DNA of 64,000 nucleotides from Chitinophaga sp. GbtcB8 (GCF_019091455.1 NZ_JAGXJN010000028.1:49218-113217), one strand, 5' to 3'; positions 41,946-51,124 are shown, counted from the stretch's first letter. A program made the numbers and translations. The notes: generated by a model from the letters alone, not told the origin.

Positions 41946-42983
41946 ATGACTACATCCAGAAACCGCCGCGAATTCCTGCGCCAGTTAAGTATTACCACTA
42001 TGGGTATGGGCCTGCTGCCCGCCGTACTCGCCGCCTGTAATAACGGCCAGTCCACTAAGGAGGCCGGCGCCGATTCTTCCGCTGTTACAGACAGCACAGC
42101 CGGTAAAACCGCCGGCGGACCCTTATTCTTTAAAATATCGCTGGCAGAATGGTCGTTCCACCAGGCGCTGTTTGCCGGTAAAATGAACCACCTGGACTTT
42201 CCCGCTAAAGCCAAGAATGATTTTGGCATTGAGGCAGTAGAATATGTGAACCAGTTCTTTAAGGATAAAGCAAAAGACAAAGCCTACCTCAGCGATCTTA
42301 AAAAACGCTGTGATGATAACGGCGTACGCAGTGTGCTGATCATGTGTGACGGAGAAGGAGAGATGGGCGACCTGGATAAAAAGAAACGGATGCAGGCGGT
42401 TGAAAATCACTACAAGTGGGTAGAGGCTGCCCAGTTCCTGGGTTGCCACGCCATCCGCGTAAATGCAGCAGGAGAGGGCAAACCGGAGGAAGTATCCAAA
42501 GCGGTGATAGAATCCCTGAGCAAATTATCGGCCTTTGGGAAAGATCATAACATTAACGTGATCGTGGAAAACCATGGCGGCACATCGTCCAATGGTAAGT
42601 GGCTGGCTAACGTAATGAAAACAGTGAACATGCCCAACTGCGGCACTTTACCGGATTTTGGCAACTTTTGCCTGAACCGCACCAAACCGGAAAGCAATAC
42701 CCCCGAAGGCTGGGCTAAAACCAAATGCCTGGAAGAATATGACCGCTATGAAGGCGTGCAGGAGCTGATCCCTTACGCCAAAGGTGTAAGCGCCAAAACA
42801 TATGACTTTGATGCCAGTGGTAATTGCGTGGAAACAGATTACAGCCGTATGCTGAAGATCGTGAAGGACGCCAATTACACCGGGCATATTGGTATTGAAT
42901 ACGAAGGGCAAAAGCTCTCTGAAGAAGAAGGCATCCGCAAAACCCTGGCCCTGCTGCAAAAAGCAGGCGGAGCGCTGAGTTAA
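41946..42983 (+). CDS. Tat-exported sugar phosphate isomerase/epimerase-like TIM-barrel lipoprotein
   Basis: I start at MTTSRNRREFLRQLS (41946), 35 codons inside the longest frame, giving 345 residues. The RNRREFLRQ twin-arginine signal and the LAACNN lipobox indicate folded export and lipid anchoring. The mature part is an AP-endonuclease-2-type TIM barrel: FGIEAVEYVNQFF, LGCHAIRVNAAGEG, INVIVENHGGTSS, LPDFGNFC and GHIGIEYEGQ, where the Glu, Asp, His and Glu metal ligands of this superfamily fall. The substrate is probably a ketose or inositol-like sugar outside the cytoplasm. Confidence 0.88.
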   Translation: MTTSRNRREFLRQLSITTMGMGLLPAVLAACNNGQSTKEAGADSSAVTDSTAGKTAGGPLFFKISLAEWSFHQALFAGKMNHLDFPAKAKNDFGIEAVEYVNQFFKDKAKDKAYLSDLKKRCDDNGVRSVLIMCDGEGEMGDLDKKKRMQAVENHYKWVEAAQFLGCHAIRVNAAGEGKPEEVSKAVIESLSKLSAFGKDHNINVIVENHGGTSSNGKWLANVMKTVNMPNCGTLPDFGNFCLNRTKPESNTPEGWAKTKCLEEYDRYEGVQELIPYAKGVSAKTYDFDASGNCVETDYSRMLKIVKDANYTGHIGIEYEGQKLSEEEGIRKTLALLQKAGGALS

Positions 42984-43058
42984 TGTGCAGATGATAAATG
43001 TGCAGATGTGCAAATGTGATGGAAGGGAAGTTCCTTCATTTGCACATCTGCGCATCAA
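42984..43058. repeat. Gene-end palindrome of TGCAGATGTGCAAATG words
   Basis: CAGATGTGCAAATG pairs exactly with CATTTGCACATCTG (14 bp) across a 20-nt loop. TGTGCAGATG is also repeated in tandem on the left. The element fills the space from the isomerase stop codon to the FecR stop codon of the opposite strand and probably terminates both transcripts. Confidence 0.8.
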
Positions 43059-43840
43059 TTAATTGTAATCACCACCTCATCTCCCTTGATCTTATAGCTG
43101 CAATGCGCAGCCTTGCGCAGTATTTCCAGCACCTCCTGTAAAGTATTATGCTGGAAGGAGGCTGTCATATTTTTGACGGAGGATACATCCCCTTCTACCG
43201 TAATGGTTACGGCAAACCAATCTTCCAGCTGCCGGACCATGGTCATAAAAGGTATATCCTTAAACCGCAGATCTTCCTGTAACCAGGCTTCCAGCTCAGC
43301 AGGCTGGTAGGTTTCTTTTTCCATCAGGTCAATGTCCCTGTTGGCCAATACCATTTGCCCGCGTTCCAGGATCTCCGGCTGGTTATCAGTAGCGGAGTGG
43401 TAGGTTTTGGCCACTTTCACCTTGCCATTCAGCAAATAGGCTGTAGCGCCGGGTTGCGCTGCAAAGGACCGGATCTTAAAAGCAGTGCCCAGGGCGGTAA
43501 TAGTTAGCTTATCCGTTTTTACGGTAAAAGGCCGGCCGTTGATGGTAGGCGCTGCATCAAAATAAGCCTCTCCATCCAGTATAAGCTCCCTGCCCTGCTG
43601 CGGAAAGGTGGCTGGTACCAGCAGGCGCGAGCCGGCATTCAGTATTACGGTGCTGCTGTCTGCCAACTGCAGCTTTTTACGGTGCCCTACCTCCCCCTGA
43701 TAGGTAGTATAGGTCGTTTGCTGGTTAAGCAGGTGTTTAACCGGGTCCTGCTTTTCAGATGACTGGCATTGTAGCTGGATACCTGCCATTAACAGCAGGC
43801 CCATGATAGGTAAGGTGTTTTGTACGCTTGTGTTGAACAT
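43055..43840 (-). CDS. FecR/DUF4974 domain protein without anti-sigma region
   Basis: From MFNTSVQNTLPIMGL at 43840 the protein has 261 residues with a signal or lipoprotein-like N-terminus (GIQLQCQSS). Residues 45-160 are the FecR domain (GHRKKLQLADSSTVILNAGSRLLVP, LDGEAYFDA, FTVKTDKLTITALGTAFKIRSF). Residues 190-261 are the C-terminal DUF4974/STN-like domain (LRFKDIPFMTMVRQLEDWF, ASFQHNTLQEVLEILRKAA). Normal FecR anti-sigma factors carry an N-terminal cytoplasmic sigma-binding domain and sit beside an ECF sigma factor and a SusC; both are missing here. Confidence 0.88.
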   Translation of the reverse strand: MFNTSVQNTLPIMGLLLMAGIQLQCQSSEKQDPVKHLLNQQTTYTTYQGEVGHRKKLQLADSSTVILNAGSRLLVPATFPQQGRELILDGEAYFDAAPTINGRPFTVKTDKLTITALGTAFKIRSFAAQPGATAYLLNGKVKVAKTYHSATDNQPEILERGQMVLANRDIDLMEKETYQPAELEAWLQEDLRFKDIPFMTMVRQLEDWFAVTITVEGDVSSVKNMTASFQHNTLQEVLEILRKAAHCSYKIKGDEVVITIN

Positions 43841-43900
43841 GACATTTTTGCTGGGAGTGTTAAAAGTAAACAGTTTTTTGTTAAAACAATGGCAGCCCCT

Positions 43901-43908
43901 TAACTTTG
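43901..43908 (+). promoter_or_regulatory. -7 box TAACTTTG next to the proline dehydrogenase start
   Basis: Exact TAnnTTTG match ending 6 nt before the ATG at 43915, predicting a leaderless or nearly leaderless transcript and excluding the longer frame from 43906. Confidence 0.6.
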
Positions 43909-43914
43909 CGGCCC

Positions 43915-45093
43915 ATGGAAAAGCAGCTTCCGTTATCATTCGATAATACCGCTATTGCATTTGAACACAAAACAGATAAGGCGCTGAAAAAGGCCGATTT
44001 CCTGTTCAGTAATATTGGCAAACGATGGCTGGTAAAGCTGGGCGGCGTATTAACCCCCCTGGCCTTTAAACTAAGGCTGCCCATTAAAGGACTGATCAAA
44101 TACACTATTTTTCAACAGTTTTGCGGAGGCGAGAGCCTGGAGGAAGCTGCACAAACTGCACAGGTATTGGGCAAATATCATGTGGGCGCTGCGCTGGATT
44201 ACGGCGTAGAAGCCATGGAGGGGGAGGAGAACTATGACCATGCTGTACCGGAATTTATACGGGCTATTGAATATGCAGCCACCAATCATAACATTCCTTT
44301 TATTGCGATCAAGGTAACCGGTTTTGCCCGTTTTGAGCTGCTGGAAAAAATACACAGCCGGCAGCCACTAACGGCGGAAGAGGAGCAGGAGTTTGAAAGA
44401 GTGCGTAACCGCATCAGGACCATTGCGGAAGCAGCTGCAAAAAATAAAATAGGCCTGCTGATAGATGCGGAAGAATCCTGGATCCAGCAGCCGGTAGATG
44501 ACCTGGCCGATGAAATGATGCGGCTGTTCAATAAAACAACCGTTATTGTATACAACACCTTCCAGCTATACCGCCACGACCGCCTGATATACCTGCAGCT
44601 CTCTTTTGATAAGGCGCAGCAGCAGGGTTACCTGTTAGGCGCCAAGCTGGTAAGGGGCGCGTACATGGAAAAAGAGCGCAAACGTGCAGAAGCCCTGAAT
44701 TACCCGTCTCCCATCCAACCGGACAAAACATCAACCGATAAAGATTATAACGAGGCCGTAAGGTTTTGTATTGACCGGCTGGACAAGCTGGCCGTATTCA
44801 TAGGTACACACAACGAAGAAAGCAGCATGCTGGCAGCCCGCCTGCTGGATGAAAAGGGATTACCCCACAACCATCCGCATGTAAGCTTTTCACAGCTGCT
44901 GGGCATGAGCGATAATATAACCTTTAACCTGGCGCATGCCGGTTACCACGTATCCAAATACCTGCCTTATGGCCCGGTAAAGGATGTAATGCCTTACCTG
45001 CTGCGCCGCGCACAGGAAAATACTTCTATCTCCGGGCAAATGGGCCGTGAGCTGGGTTTGATAAGGAAGGAGCTGAAACGCAGGGCGGTTTAA
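43915..45093 (+). CDS. Proline dehydrogenase
   Basis: The 392-residue enzyme has the single-domain ProDH barrel: GVEAMEGEENYDHAVPEF, FIAIKVTGFARFELLEKI, IGLLIDAEESWIQQPVD (FAD/proline-site region), FQLYRHDRL, GAKLVRGAYMEKERKRAE, IGTHNEES and PYGPVKDVMPYLLRRAQENTSI with the conserved C-terminal arginines. It oxidises proline to pyrroline-5-carboxylate with FAD and passes electrons to the quinone pool. The dehydrogenase of the second step is not in the window. It is divergent from the FecR gene. Confidence 0.93.
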   Translation: MEKQLPLSFDNTAIAFEHKTDKALKKADFLFSNIGKRWLVKLGGVLTPLAFKLRLPIKGLIKYTIFQQFCGGESLEEAAQTAQVLGKYHVGAALDYGVEAMEGEENYDHAVPEFIRAIEYAATNHNIPFIAIKVTGFARFELLEKIHSRQPLTAEEEQEFERVRNRIRTIAEAAAKNKIGLLIDAEESWIQQPVDDLADEMMRLFNKTTVIVYNTFQLYRHDRLIYLQLSFDKAQQQGYLLGAKLVRGAYMEKERKRAEALNYPSPIQPDKTSTDKDYNEAVRFCIDRLDKLAVFIGTHNEESSMLAARLLDEKGLPHNHPHVSFSQLLGMSDNITFNLAHAGYHVSKYLPYGPVKDVMPYLLRRAQENTSISGQMGRELGLIRKELKRRAV

Positions 45094-45229
45094 GCATAAA
45101 GCTGAAAGCAAAAAGCAGAAAGCATCGGAGCGAGTGCCCGGCTTTCTGCTTTTTGTTTTATGTATTCATGTCTTGTTTTCCAATCCGCGAACATCATTCG
45201 CTTCAATCAGCTTTATGCTTTCGGCTCCT
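45094..45229. repeat. Gene-end palindrome of AAAGC words (copy 1)
   Basis: GCAAAAAGCAGAAAGC pairs with GCTTTCTGCTTTTTG as the inner stem. The outer arms are TAAGCATAAAGCTGAAAGC, which begins inside the ProDH stop codon, and CAGCTTTATGCTTTCGGC, which runs up to the stop codon of the opposite susD gene. The same words build the element at 61321-61437. Confidence 0.8.
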
Positions 45230-46528
45230 CTACTGGTTTTCATTCTGCGGTATCGGGAACGCCGTCCACACATCATCACCGGTCCGGTCCAAGGGTAAGG
45301 TGTTCAGGCGGTTATACCTGCGCACGTCTATCCAGCGGTGGCCTTCATAAAAAAGCGAATACCTGCGCTGCCGTAACATTTCATCTATCAGGGCTGCCTG
45401 CGTAATGCCGCCTGCATATGGGGTCAGGTTATGCCCTATGCGAATACGGTTCAGCGCTACAATGGCATCCGGGAATGCATTGGTTTGGATCTTGGCTTCT
45501 GCATAGATCAGTATCAGTTCCTCATTACGGATAATGGGAATGGGCGCGGTGTTGCTGGTATAGATCCATACATCGCGGTTGCTGGTTAACCCGCCCTGGC
45601 TGGCGGCGCTGGCGCGGAGTGTAGCCTTTTGTATGCGGTCATCGCCCGGGGTAATATCCAATGCGTAGGATGGATGCGCCACCCTTACCTCACCGTTTGA
45701 GTTTTGCGCAAAATAGCAGGGGTTCAGCTGCTCGCCGCTGCCGTTACCAAACAAATGATATATACCAGTGGTAAAGCTGCCGTTCAGGTCAAAGAAAGAT
45801 TCATTCAGCGCCGTTAATGCCTGTGCCCACTGCTGCCGGTATACGGCTACCCTGGCGGCCAGCGCCCGGTTAAATTTCAGCAGGCCTGCTGCATCTTTAA
45901 AACCATCAAACCCGCCGGATAAAGGGAAAAGTATTTCCGAACCGGTAAGGCTGGTCTTTCCATCTTCCAGCATTTGTGCAATAGAATCCAGCGCAATGTT
46001 TTTCTGTACAATAGGCCCCGGATTTTCAAAATCCTGCACGCTAATGCGGATGCCGTTGGCATCAGTCATGTTCAGGTTCAGCAATAGCTGGTAAGCCATA
46101 ATGGTTTTGGCAAAACCCAGGTAGCCATTCTTTTGCGGTGCAGTAATAAAGCTGGAGTTGGTGGCCGCCTGGAGCAGTATATTTCCCTGCCTCACCACGC
46201 GGTACCGTGAAGCCCATGGGTTGGTAATGTAAAAGGTGTTATTATCCAGCGTGGAGGAACCGGCGCCTAACAGCTCCGTATAAAAACGTGGTTCAGAACC
46301 GGCAAAGCGGTAAATATCGCGTCCTATAATACCCATTGCATCATAATAAGTGCCCAGGGTAAAGCGCATACCGGATTCTGCCCCGGTTACCAGGTTATTC
46401 AGCTCTTCCTTGGTAGGATTGCGTGTAATAGCATCTGCCTGCGGCGTGTTTAAATTGGGGATCTCTCCCTTCTGGCAGGCTGCCAGCAGCACGGCTGCTG
46501 TTATATATTGAATGAAATGTTTTTTCAT
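45230..46528 (-). CDS. SusD/RagB family lipoprotein, second locus
   Basis: The 432-residue precursor has a lipoprotein signal with LLAAC (Cys18). SusD-type helices follow: GRDIYRFAGSEPRFYTELLG, FAKTIMAYQLLLNLNMTDANGI, LLKFNRALAARVAVYRQQWAQALTALNES, RNEELILIYAEAKIQ and LNRIRIGHNL, with a terminal RRYSLFYEGHRWIDVRRY. It is shorter than the mannoside-locus SusD. It follows its susC partner by 20 nt in one operon. No glycosidase or peptidase is linked, so the ligand is unknown; peptides or siderophore-like compounds are as possible as glycans. Confidence 0.92.
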   Translation of the reverse strand: MKKHFIQYITAAVLLAACQKGEIPNLNTPQADAITRNPTKEELNNLVTGAESGMRFTLGTYYDAMGIIGRDIYRFAGSEPRFYTELLGAGSSTLDNNTFYITNPWASRYRVVRQGNILLQAATNSSFITAPQKNGYLGFAKTIMAYQLLLNLNMTDANGIRISVQDFENPGPIVQKNIALDSIAQMLEDGKTSLTGSEILFPLSGGFDGFKDAAGLLKFNRALAARVAVYRQQWAQALTALNESFFDLNGSFTTGIYHLFGNGSGEQLNPCYFAQNSNGEVRVAHPSYALDITPGDDRIQKATLRASAASQGGLTSNRDVWIYTSNTAPIPIIRNEELILIYAEAKIQTNAFPDAIVALNRIRIGHNLTPYAGGITQAALIDEMLRQRRYSLFYEGHRWIDVRRYNRLNTLPLDRTGDDVWTAFPIPQNENQ

Positions 46529-46548
46529 AATAATCCGTTTAAATGTTA

Positions 46549-49500
46549 TCAGAAATCAATGCCCACATGAAAGCTCATACGTTTGGAAGCAGGGAAGGGC
46601 ATAACATCCACCCCGCTGGAAACACCGTTACTACCGCGGCTTATGCTGGTATTAATAGTGTTGCTTCCAAAGTTGGATACTTCCGGATCATAGCTCACAT
46701 AATGCGTCCACGTAAACCAGTTGTTGGCGGAAACGCCTACCCGCACATTTCTTAAGAATGGATTATTCTTAATGGGGAAGTTGTAGTATAGGCCAATTTC
46801 ACGGATCCTTACATAACTGGCATCCTGCACAAAAAGGGCCGCGCTGCCGGCAGCGGCGCGTTCAGCGCCATCTTTTACACCATCCCCATTGGCATCTGCA
46901 TCCCAGTCAGGGCTGGTGCCGCCGCCATCTGTGAGCAGCCGTGTAAGGTTAATATTATCACCGCCTTTTTTCCAATGTACTAATACGCGCATGCTTAAAT
47001 TGGTGAACAGCTGCACTTCATTGAAAAAGCTCATCTGGAAATCCGGCTCTGAATTACCTAATGTTACAAACACGTTTTTGGTGTCGTCCTGCGGGTCAGG
47101 AATGGTGCCTTTTATTTGTGTGGCAGGCTGGCCCTGTTCTATATAAAAAGTGCCCAGTGAGTTGCCGAAGGCGCCCAGCGCAAAGGCAGGAATGCTAAGG
47201 CGGGTAACCTGTGAGCGGTTGCGCCACCAGTTAATGTTGGAGGTCCAGCGTACGTTTTTGGTATTAATGGGCAGCAGGCTTAAACCCAGCTCTATACCGC
47301 GGTTGCGCAGATCGCCGGCATTTACCCATTCTGCCACAAAACCGGTAGATCCGGGAGGCAGGCGGCGTAACAGCAGGTCAAATATTTTTTTGTTGTAGTA
47401 AGTAGCTTCCAGGTTCACGCGGCCATCCAGTATACTAATGTCTACACCAGCTTCCAGCTCTGTTTGTTTTTCCGGTTTAATGGAAGTGTTGCCCAGCTGG
47501 TTATCCACCAAAGAGCCGGGCAGGCCGCCGGTATTGGAGATCACCAGCGCGGTGAATTTACTGCCGTAAGGTGATACGTTGCCGGATTGCCCGTAAGCAG
47601 CACGTAACTTAAAGCTATTGATGGTCTTTACTTTCCAGAAATCCATTTTAGCCAGGTTCCAGGAAAGGGAGCCCTTGGGATATACGTAATATTTTTTAAA
47701 GTCGCCGTTGTTGGTGGAGCGGTCAAAACGTACACCGGCGGTAGCAGTTACTGCATCCAGCAGGGTAATTTCTTCCTGTGCAAAAATGCCGTTATCGCGG
47801 TACTTCTGACGGAACTGACGCGGGTTGGCAGCGCCCGCCTGGTCTACGTTTGTTTGCGTGCCTATTAGCTGTGTGGCAGAGATCAGGATGTTATCAAAAT
47901 TACCTGTTTCCAGTGTAGCCCCTACCGTAGTAGTGAAGCTGGCCTTGGACGATGGCGTAAAATTATTCACCAGGTAACCGGCCAGGTTGGTATTAATGTT
48001 ATTGGTATTGCCCTGTATGGAGGCGCCGCCCAATGTATTTTCCATGAACTGCAGGGAACGTGGGAATACCGCGGTGGTTTTCAGGTTGTAATAATCTACA
48101 CCGCCGTTGGCTACAAAACGCGTGGTGGATTTATCACTCTGCAGCAGCCGTGCATCCAGCTTTACGCCGGTTACAAAACGGTTGGTGGTTTCATTGTTGA
48201 TCATCTTATCCCTTGTTTCCAGCGGGTTGGATGCTGCATAAGGGTTGCGGGGATAGTTACCCAGATCATCTTTATGCAGCTCTGCAAAACCGGGGGTGGT
48301 AGATAATGCCACGCCATAGCTCACACCATTATTATCGTTGTTGGTAAGGCCGCGGTCTGCGCTGGAATTAATATAGTTGGTAGTAAACCCAACGGATATA
48401 CGATCACTGATGCGGTGATCCACATTTAACCGCAGGGAGCTGTTGAGGTACCCGGTACCTTTTACAATACCATCTTCGCTGCGGCGGTTAGCGGCAAAGT
48501 AAAAAGTAGTGCGTTCAGAGCCGCCGCTTAAGCTCAGATTAGTATTTAGCAGCAGGCCGGTATGACCGAACAGCTCTTTCTCATAATCATAGATCTTACC
48601 GGCAGATTGTGCATCCAGGAACCGCTGCCGGTTGGTGTTGCGGGCTGCCTGTACATCGGGGTCAGGGTTGTCTGCCGCACCGGCCAGGTCTGCCGCGGTT
48701 TCTGCGGTAAACTGGCGCTGGCCTAACAAATGACGCACTTTTACAAAACCGGTTTCCTGGTTAATGCTGATATTGGTTCTGCCCGATTTACCGCGTTTGG
48801 TAGTGATCAGTATTACACCGGCAGCTGCTTTGGAGCCATATAAGGCTGCTGCAGAAGCGCCCTTCAGTATTTCAATGTTTTCAATATCAGCCGGATTCAG
48901 GTCTGCAATACGGCTGGAGGGGTTATCCTGGTTATTGGGATTGCCCGCAGTAGCTGCGCCGGTAACATCATTGAGGCCGGCGGGCACACTGGCATTATTC
49001 ATAAAGATACCATCTACTACATACAAGGGTTGCGCATTCCCGAATACAGAAGTAATACCGCGCACTTTTACCGAGATGCCGCCACCCGGTGCGCCGGAGT
49101 TGGCAGAGATCAGGGCGCCGGGTATTTTACCGCTTAGCGCTGCATCAAATGTTTGTGCAGGCGCAGTGCCGGAGAGGTCTTTGGCGGAAAGCGTGGCTAC
49201 CGCATTGGCCAGGTTACTACGTTTTACAGAAGTGGCCAGGCCGGTTACCACTACTTCATCCAGCCGCGCAAAATCTTCTTGCAGTGTCATGTTAAGGGTG
49301 TTACCGGTTACCGTGGCTTTTTGGGTTTTATAACCGGTAAAGGAAAAGGTGAGCTGGTTGCTGCCCGCCGGTAACATCAGCGAATAGTGGCCATCTACAT
49401 CGGTAATGGCGCCCCGGTTGGTATTGGCTACCCGTACGGTAACCCCGGGTATCGGTTTGCCAAAAGCGGCATCAGTGACCCTCCCCGTAATAGTTGTTTG

Positions 49501-49569
49501 CTGGGCAAACAGCGTACTGATGGTGCATAGGCATAGCAACACCATCAGTGCAGATTTAGATAGAAACAT
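46549..49569 (-). CDS. SusC/RagA family TonB-linked transporter, second locus
   Basis: The 1006-residue precursor has a signal peptide ending LFAQQ, a carboxypeptidase-like N-domain (TGRVTDAAFGKPIPGVTVRV), the plug (DEVVVTGLATSVKRSNLANAVATL, PLYVVDGIFMN, IENIEILKGASAAALYGSKAAAGVILITTKRG) and a 22-strand-type barrel ending FHVGIDF. There is no STN domain. The stand-alone FecR protein encoded 2.7 kb away is not a plausible partner for that reason. It forms the pore partner of the downstream SusD. The substrate is unknown. Confidence 0.94.
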   Translation of the reverse strand: MFLSKSALMVLLCLCTISTLFAQQTTITGRVTDAAFGKPIPGVTVRVANTNRGAITDVDGHYSLMLPAGSNQLTFSFTGYKTQKATVTGNTLNMTLQEDFARLDEVVVTGLATSVKRSNLANAVATLSAKDLSGTAPAQTFDAALSGKIPGALISANSGAPGGGISVKVRGITSVFGNAQPLYVVDGIFMNNASVPAGLNDVTGAATAGNPNNQDNPSSRIADLNPADIENIEILKGASAAALYGSKAAAGVILITTKRGKSGRTNISINQETGFVKVRHLLGQRQFTAETAADLAGAADNPDPDVQAARNTNRQRFLDAQSAGKIYDYEKELFGHTGLLLNTNLSLSGGSERTTFYFAANRRSEDGIVKGTGYLNSSLRLNVDHRISDRISVGFTTNYINSSADRGLTNNDNNGVSYGVALSTTPGFAELHKDDLGNYPRNPYAASNPLETRDKMINNETTNRFVTGVKLDARLLQSDKSTTRFVANGGVDYYNLKTTAVFPRSLQFMENTLGGASIQGNTNNINTNLAGYLVNNFTPSSKASFTTTVGATLETGNFDNILISATQLIGTQTNVDQAGAANPRQFRQKYRDNGIFAQEEITLLDAVTATAGVRFDRSTNNGDFKKYYVYPKGSLSWNLAKMDFWKVKTINSFKLRAAYGQSGNVSPYGSKFTALVISNTGGLPGSLVDNQLGNTSIKPEKQTELEAGVDISILDGRVNLEATYYNKKIFDLLLRRLPPGSTGFVAEWVNAGDLRNRGIELGLSLLPINTKNVRWTSNINWWRNRSQVTRLSIPAFALGAFGNSLGTFYIEQGQPATQIKGTIPDPQDDTKNVFVTLGNSEPDFQMSFFNEVQLFTNLSMRVLVHWKKGGDNINLTRLLTDGGGTSPDWDADANGDGVKDGAERAAAGSAALFVQDASYVRIREIGLYYNFPIKNNPFLRNVRVGVSANNWFTWTHYVSYDPEVSNFGSNTINTSISRGSNGVSSGVDVMPFPASKRMSFHVGIDF

Positions 49570-49860
49570 AAGCGTGTGATTTTGGGTGATTGATACTAAA
49601 TTTTACATGATGAGATTTTTAATATAGGCGTTAGATTTAGATAAAGATCAGAGGCTATTCAAGCTTTCATATACATGGAACTTATCTTGCTCGCTGGCTT
49701 CCTGCTGCTGACGTACGACTTTGGTTGTTGTTGTTTAGCAGATTACGAAAATTCCACGGGATAAGTGTATTTTTTGTTTAGTTTATTTGCGTTATATTTT
49801 TCGCTTTACACCCTTGTAACTTCCGGGCGAGATGCCACGTTTTATAGTCAAATCTCACCC

Positions 49861-50277
49861 ATGAAATATCTGCTACTCCCTGTATTCTTGCTTATTTGCA
49901 TTACTGCCTGTAAAAAAAAGGATGATAATACTATAACAGACGGCGTCTCTTTACCCAAGCAACTTAATTACCTGACAGGCCGCTGGAAATCATATGCTTC
50001 TTATTACAGCTTTGGCGGGGAACCGGTATGGAAACCTGCTGAAAATATTGCTTATTTAACTTTCAATGCCGATGGCGGATATACCAACACCGGCAGCAGC
50101 ACCTACGATCATTTTGAGCTGCGCGCTACAGATGTTGATACTACCCTGCGGATCTATAAAAAAGGACAACAATCCGATACCGCTGTATTCTTCATCAGCA
50201 TCAATGAAAATACCCTTGTACTGGCCAACCGTATGTGTATTGAAGGCTGTGGGGAAAAATATGTAAGGGAGCATTAG
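49861..50277 (+). CDS. Small lipoprotein
   Basis: I start at MKYLLLPVFLLICITAC (49861); the longer frame adds 32 implausible residues. The 138-residue precursor has a lipobox ITAC at Cys17 followed by KKKDDN, the usual outer-membrane export context in Bacteroidota. The mature part (LTGRWKSYASYYSFGGEPVWKP, AYLTFNADGGYTN) looks like a lipocalin-type domain with a late CIEGCGEKYVREH. Its function is unknown. It ends 23 nt before thyA. Confidence 0.82.
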   Translation: MKYLLLPVFLLICITACKKKDDNTITDGVSLPKQLNYLTGRWKSYASYYSFGGEPVWKPAENIAYLTFNADGGYTNTGSSTYDHFELRATDVDTTLRIYKKGQQSDTAVFFISINENTLVLANRMCIEGCGEKYVREH

Positions 50278-50300
50278 CAACAATTTTGTTATTTTGCCCC

Positions 50301-51095
50301 ATGGATCAGTACCTTCATTTATTACAGCATATACTGGATCATGGGGCAACAAAAACAGACCGTACCGGCACTGGTACCAGCAGCTGTTTTGGCTACCAGC
50401 TGCGTTTTAACCTGCAGGATGGCTTTCCGCTGGTCACTACCAAGAAATTACACCTGAAATCTATTATTTATGAGTTACTCTGGTTCCTCCGGGGCGCCAC
50501 CAATATTGCCTACCTGAAGGAACACGGCGTAAGTATATGGGACGAATGGGCAAACGCCAATGGCGACCTGGGGCCTATTTACGGCAAACAATGGCGCAGC
50601 TGGGAAACCCGGGATGGTAAAGTGATAGACCAGATCAGCGAAGCCGTAAAACAGATCAAAAATAACCCGGATTCCCGCCGCATTATTGTAAATGCCTGGA
50701 ACGTAGGCGACCTGCCGCAAATGGCGCTGAGCCCCTGCCACTGCCTGTTCCAGTTCTATGTGGCTAATGGGAAGCTGAGCTGCCTGTTATACCAGCGTAG
50801 CGCAGATGTGTTCTTAGGCGTGCCTTTTAACATTGCTTCCTATGCATTGCTCACCCTGATGATGGCGCAGGTATGTGACCTTGAGCCGGGCGAATTTATT
50901 CACAGCTTTGGCGATGTGCATTTGTACAATAATCATATTGAACAGGCCAAGCTGCAATTAAGCCGCACGCCTTACCCGCTGCCGGTAATGAAAATTAACC
51001 CGGCCGTGAAGGATATTTTTGCTTTTACCTTTGAAGATTTTGAGCTGCTGAATTACCAGCACCATGCAGGGATTAAAGCGCCGGTAGCGGTGTAA
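50301..51095 (+). CDS. thyA: Thymidylate synthase
   Basis: From MDQYLHLLQHILDHG the enzyme has 264 residues, the standard E. coli-type length. Conserved parts are RTGTGTSSCFGYQLRF, HLKSIIYELLWFLRG, YGKQWRSWE, the nucleophile cysteine in ALSPCHCLFQFYV, QRSADVFLGVPFNIASYALLTLM and the DVHLYNNHIEQ loop. It methylates dUMP to dTMP using methylene-tetrahydrofolate. The start is supported by a TATTTTG box four bases before the ATG. Dihydrofolate reductase follows after 29 nt, closing the folate cycle. Confidence 0.97.
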   Translation: MDQYLHLLQHILDHGATKTDRTGTGTSSCFGYQLRFNLQDGFPLVTTKKLHLKSIIYELLWFLRGATNIAYLKEHGVSIWDEWANANGDLGPIYGKQWRSWETRDGKVIDQISEAVKQIKNNPDSRRIIVNAWNVGDLPQMALSPCHCLFQFYVANGKLSCLLYQRSADVFLGVPFNIASYALLTLMMAQVCDLEPGEFIHSFGDVHLYNNHIEQAKLQLSRTPYPLPVMKINPAVKDIFAFTFEDFELLNYQHHAGIKAPVAV

Positions 51096-51120
51096 TTCGT
51101 AATTGACAATTCGTAATTCA
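51096..51120. repeat. Short word repeat AATTCGTAATT between thyA and folA
   Basis: TAATTCGTAATTGACAATTC followed by GTAATT starts inside the thyA stop codon and repeats AATTCGTAATT around an AATTGACAATT palindrome. It resembles the longer word palindromes at gene ends in this window, but here it lies inside a co-directional pair. Confidence 0.5.
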
Positions 51121-51124
51121 ACCC

